Assembly (NCBI GenBank): GCA_963839525.1
Contig: CAWIVJ010000005.1
Coordinates: 124,001 to 188,000 of the forward strand
From: CAWIVJ01 sp963839525
GTDB taxonomy: Bacteria; Cyanobacteriota; Vampirovibrionia; Gastranaerophilales; Gastranaerophilaceae
DNA: 64,000 nucleotides
Direction of reading: 5' to 3'
This document shows, piece by piece, positions 61,411 to 64,000 of this stretch. Both the position numbers and the translations under genes were made by a program. The notes beneath the pieces are model-generated. The model was not told the DNA's origin. It saw only the letters and a program-made list of their open reading frames with translations, and searched no databases. Position 1 is the first letter of the stretch. Every line of letters begins with the position of its first letter.

Positions 61411-62025
61411 ATGACTTATCCGATTAATCAACAAGTAAATCCGTATAAACAGCATCAACAACCTGTAATGGGTTTAAATGTTAATAATGAAAATAATTCT
61501 CAATCTTTTGAAAAAGTAAACGTTAATCCTGAGCAAATAAAAGATAATGCATTAAATAAAACAAAAAAAACCTGGTTAGGCAGAGTGTCAGAAGGTCTTG
61601 CTGCTCAAAATTTAACTATAGGAAAAGCAATTATTTGTGCATTAGGTGCCGTTGGAGTTGTATTTGGAGCCAGCGGAGCTATGAATCATTTCATTAGAAA
61701 CGGCGGAATGTTTAAAATGGGTACATTTTTTGATAAACTTTCCGCAAGAATTTTTAAAAACAAAACAGCTTCTTCTATAGCAGATAAATGTTCAAAAGGA
61801 ATGAAATCTTTAACAACCTGGTTTAAAAAGACTGATTTGGGAAAACTATATTCTAACAAAAAGAATTTGCTTAATCCTAAAAATATGTGGGCTGCATTTA
61901 TGTCCAGAGGAACACAGGGCGAAGCCGTTGATGAAGTTACCGATACTTTACAGGCAATTATCAAAGAAGGCAGAGACCAACCTAAAGAATATAACGGTTT
62001 ATTGGGTAATTTTCGAAAAAGATAA
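61411..62025 (+). CDS. N-terminal fragment of a frameshifted membrane protein
   Basis: 204 residues: a Gln/Asn-rich N-terminus (MTYPINQQVNPYKQHQQPVM), then a hydrophobic segment (IGKAIICALGAVGVVFGASG) and helical basic stretches. It stops shortly after GLLGNFRKR at an A5 run (62016-62020). One more A leads into the frame KKINGFTQKLSWEQRSKESS, continuing to the gene at 62103. The real product is probably a single ~725-residue protein. Unknown function; style is similar to 12209 and 34973. Confidence 0.62.
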   Translation: MTYPINQQVNPYKQHQQPVMGLNVNNENNSQSFEKVNVNPEQIKDNALNKTKKTWLGRVSEGLAAQNLTIGKAIICALGAVGVVFGASGAMNHFIRNGGMFKMGTFFDKLSARIFKNKTASSIADKCSKGMKSLTTWFKKTDLGKLYSNKKNLLNPKNMWAAFMSRGTQGEAVDEVTDTLQAIIKEGRDQPKEYNGLLGNFRKR

Positions 62026-62102
62026 ACGGTTTTACACAAAAGCTTTCTTGGGAGCAAAGATCTAAGGAAAGTTCTCAAGCCAATTTTAAAAAACTAGAAG
62101 CA

Positions 62103-63590
62103 ATGATAAAAGGCATGCCCGGCGTTAAAAATGAAAACGATGTTAATAAAATAATAGGTGAAATTCTAGAAGCAGATGAAAGCATGGAAAATAAATTTGC
62201 TGTGTACAGAAAAATGGAACCTGCTTTGAAAAAATATTTTGAGTATGACAAAGATAAGGCAAAATTAATCGAATTTTTATCTAAAGGTCAAACCGGAGAT
62301 AGATTTATTCAAAGAGTAAATATAATGGGCATGACTCATAACGTTGATTTGGGCGAAGCTGTTAAAAAAGTTATGATACTTAACGGTGAAACCGGTAAAT
62401 CAGCATTGGGCAGACTTTCTCAAATATTCTCTTTGCGCGCGATAGAAGCGGTTTCAAACGGCGTAACAAGCAGAGCTAAATTTGGTTTGATAATGGGGCT
62501 TGGAATCTATTGGGGTATTATGAAGAAAATAGTTAATGCTCCAAAAGGTGAGAAGGGTAAAACAGCTGCTGATGAAGTTGTTCAAGATATGGGCGGCTAC
62601 ATGATGATGCCTGTTAACGCTGCTGCTTTATATGGTGCTGCTTCATTGATGAATTGGGGTGTAAAAGGCAAAAAAGACTTCGCATATTTCCAAAAAGAAG
62701 CTGCTAAATTAGCTGAAGATTTTGCTAAAGCAACTAGCAAAACTGGCAAAAACAAGATTAAAACAGCTTACAAAAAACTTGTAAAAGAAGTATATTCTCA
62801 AGGAAAATGGTATCAAAAATTATTGAGAAAACCTGCAAGTATTTTAGCAAGAGGATTGACTCCAAAACCGGGCGGAGCTGTATTTAATAAATTAAGAGGT
62901 TTTAGCGGCGGTTTACTAAGATTCTTAGGATTTATGTTCGTAATTTCTCCAATATTAATGAAACCTATTATAAGTGCTTCAAGAGCAATTTTCGGTAAAA
63001 CAACCGAAGTTAAAAAAGAAGAAGCGGAAGAAAAAGCCAGAAAAGCAAATAAAGAAAATAAAGAATATCCTCCGATAGTTTATCCTGAGGATATTGAATC
63101 TCAGCAGCAAGCTGCGGCACCTCAAACAGATGTTAATGTTCAAAAGTCTGTGAGTCAGCCTCAAACTCAGGCTCAATCACAAGACCCGGCACAGCCTTCT
63201 TCTGTGCTTCAACCCGCAGCACAAAACACAAATTTAGCTTATAATCCAAATACATCAAATCAAAAAACGATGAAAGCTCAAAGACCTGCAATGGAAGGTT
63301 CAAATCAAAGAACAATGACAGCTGCCTCAAAATCTGCTGAAAGATATATTCCTTCTGATGAAGGTGTAAAGGTACTTTCTGAAGAAAATTTAATTAATAT
63401 GTATAATTCAGGTTCTAACAGAAGAACAATGATTCCAACAGAAGATGAGGAAAAAAACAGAAGAAGATATATTCCGTCTGAAGATGCCGTAGGACCTTCA
63501 GCAATTGACCATTCTAAAGATGACGAAATAAATACTTTACTAAATAAAGCTGACAAAGCTGAAAAATTAGCAGGTAGATATATACATTAA
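62103..63590 (+). CDS. C-terminal fragment of the frameshifted membrane protein
   Basis: 495 residues from an internal ATG (MIKGMPGVKNENDVNKIIGE); the frame is open further upstream to about 62010. Hydrophobic segments: FGLIMGLGIYWGIMKKI, MMMPVNAAALYGAASLM and LLRFLGFMFVISPILM. The last ~200 residues are low-complexity, rich in Gln/Pro/Ser/Asn, with repeated NQRTM/NRRTM and RYIPS motifs. No enzyme motif or signal peptide. Likely a lineage-specific envelope-associated protein. Confidence 0.65.
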   Translation: MIKGMPGVKNENDVNKIIGEILEADESMENKFAVYRKMEPALKKYFEYDKDKAKLIEFLSKGQTGDRFIQRVNIMGMTHNVDLGEAVKKVMILNGETGKSALGRLSQIFSLRAIEAVSNGVTSRAKFGLIMGLGIYWGIMKKIVNAPKGEKGKTAADEVVQDMGGYMMMPVNAAALYGAASLMNWGVKGKKDFAYFQKEAAKLAEDFAKATSKTGKNKIKTAYKKLVKEVYSQGKWYQKLLRKPASILARGLTPKPGGAVFNKLRGFSGGLLRFLGFMFVISPILMKPIISASRAIFGKTTEVKKEEAEEKARKANKENKEYPPIVYPEDIESQQQAAAPQTDVNVQKSVSQPQTQAQSQDPAQPSSVLQPAAQNTNLAYNPNTSNQKTMKAQRPAMEGSNQRTMTAASKSAERYIPSDEGVKVLSEENLINMYNSGSNRRTMIPTEDEEKNRRRYIPSEDAVGPSAIDHSKDDEINTLLNKADKAEKLAGRYIH

Positions 63591-63654
63591 AACTTGATTG
63601 CCAAAGTTAGTTTTTTATTTTGTGTTTGTTACGGTATAATCAAATGAAGATTTT

Positions 63655-64000
63655 TTAATTCTCTAACAGGAATTTTTTAACTAATCCAATTTCTTCCGCT
63701 TTTGTCATCTCAGGATTTTTTAATTTTTCCCTTAGCACATAATCAAAGCCTTCACTGAATTTCTTTGAGGGCGTAATACCAACTTTAATAAGATCATTTC
63801 CGTTTATGTTTAATTTGATTTTTTGTAAATCTTCCAAATAATGAAAAACTTCTTTTTCTTTACCTAAAATTGCTAAAATTAACAGGGTTTCAATCTTTTG
63901 GGTACTTAAAGCTTTATAAATATCAAAATCATTTAAAAAAGTTTTATTCTTAAGACTTTCAACGTTTTCAATAATAGTTTTTTCAATCTTTGTAAGCTCT
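63655..64000 (-). CDS. cca: CCA tRNA nucleotidyltransferase/poly(A) polymerase family, C-terminus
   Basis: The frame runs off the right edge; about 115 codons are visible. It contains LSTQKIETLLILAILGKEKE and the C-terminal family pattern KIKLNINGNDLIKVGITPSK, followed by SEGFDYVLREKLKNPEMTKA and KKFLLEN. This matches the tail of CCA-adding enzymes (L-x-I-x-GNDLI-x-x-G). The tRNA-Leu here needs CCA addition, since its 3' end is not encoded. The catalytic domain lies outside the window, so the specific activity (CCA, CC, A or poly-A) is not visible. Confidence 0.72.
   Translation of the reverse strand, partial: ELTKIEKTIIENVESLKNKTFLNDFDIYKALSTQKIETLLILAILGKEKEVFHYLEDLQKIKLNINGNDLIKVGITPSKKFSEGFDYVLREKLKNPEMTKAEEIGLVKKFLLEN

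Noticed and set aside
62008..62030. Programmed -1 frameshifting at the A5 run
   Set aside because: The heptamer is not of the X-XXY-YYZ type and no downstream stem or internal ribosome site is evident; an indel is simpler.

Overview
The window is AT-rich, gene-dense bacterial DNA that looks like a non-photosynthetic relative of cyanobacteria (Melainabacteria/Vampirovibrionia, most likely a Gastranaerophilales-type fermenter). The placement is inference. The reasons are an OmpR-type response regulator that reads like cyanobacterial RpaB (17586-18341), many lineage-restricted proteins with an Asn-rich N-terminus ending in a [VIM]SF-type motif, fermentative genes (a pyruvate/2-oxoacid decarboxylase, EtfBA and an NfnS/SudB-like flavoprotein), and no photosynthesis gene anywhere. 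The C-terminus of an FlhA-like protein at the left edge and a FliA/WhiG-type sigma factor suggest flagellar genes in the genome. Layout: 1-13.5 kb is accessory. It holds yidD, secreted and calcium-binding-like proteins, tRNA-Leu and tRNA-His, two copies of a cassette with a 72-residue protein beside two unrelated divergent HTH regulators, a tandem three-copy family with the [VI]SF motif (third copy decayed), several lineage-specific genes broken by single-base frameshifts, and many palindromic intergenic repeats. 13.7-34.6 kb is mostly housekeeping: tgt-ndk, a TPP decarboxylase, rpaB-like, recG, a methyltransferase, an electron-transfer operon (NfnS-like, a 56-residue Cys-rich protein missed by simple ORF calling, etfB, etfA), an M16 peptidase, a frameshifted sigma-28 gene, mlaE, ilvE, a GT2-like protein, tatD-tlyA, a divergent HTH pair and a J-domain protein. 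At 34.6-36.5 kb a well-formed transcription attenuator (promoter, 19-codon Arg-rich leader peptide, alternative antiterminator/terminator hairpins) precedes a lineage-specific membrane protein. 36.5-48 kb carries tspO, secA, a decayed DUF3800 gene, ychF, grpE-dnaJ and groES-groEL. 48-64 kb carries gene remnants, an SLH-domain protein, a GNAT acetyltransferase, RNase E/G with a structured leader, a DUF4127 protein, mntP, a third J-protein, queE, rpmE, the GDP-fucose pair fcl/gmd, prfA, a frameshifted membrane-protein gene and the C-terminus of a CCA-adding enzyme. How genes work together: SecA and YidD serve membrane and secretory protein handling; GrpE, DnaJ, GroESL and two extra J-proteins serve folding; Tgt and QueE are two queuosine steps; Gmd and Fcl make GDP-L-fucose for surface glycans; the Etf/NfnS-like operon and the decarboxylase fit a fermentative redox economy. 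Five apparent single-base frameshifts, several in or next to short homopolymers, raise the question of assembly indels versus real decay. The strongest leads for something new are the RLR-containing leader-peptide attenuator, the 72-residue payload with swapped regulators, the shared N-terminal [VIM]SF motif, and the candidate structured RNA upstream of tRNA-His.
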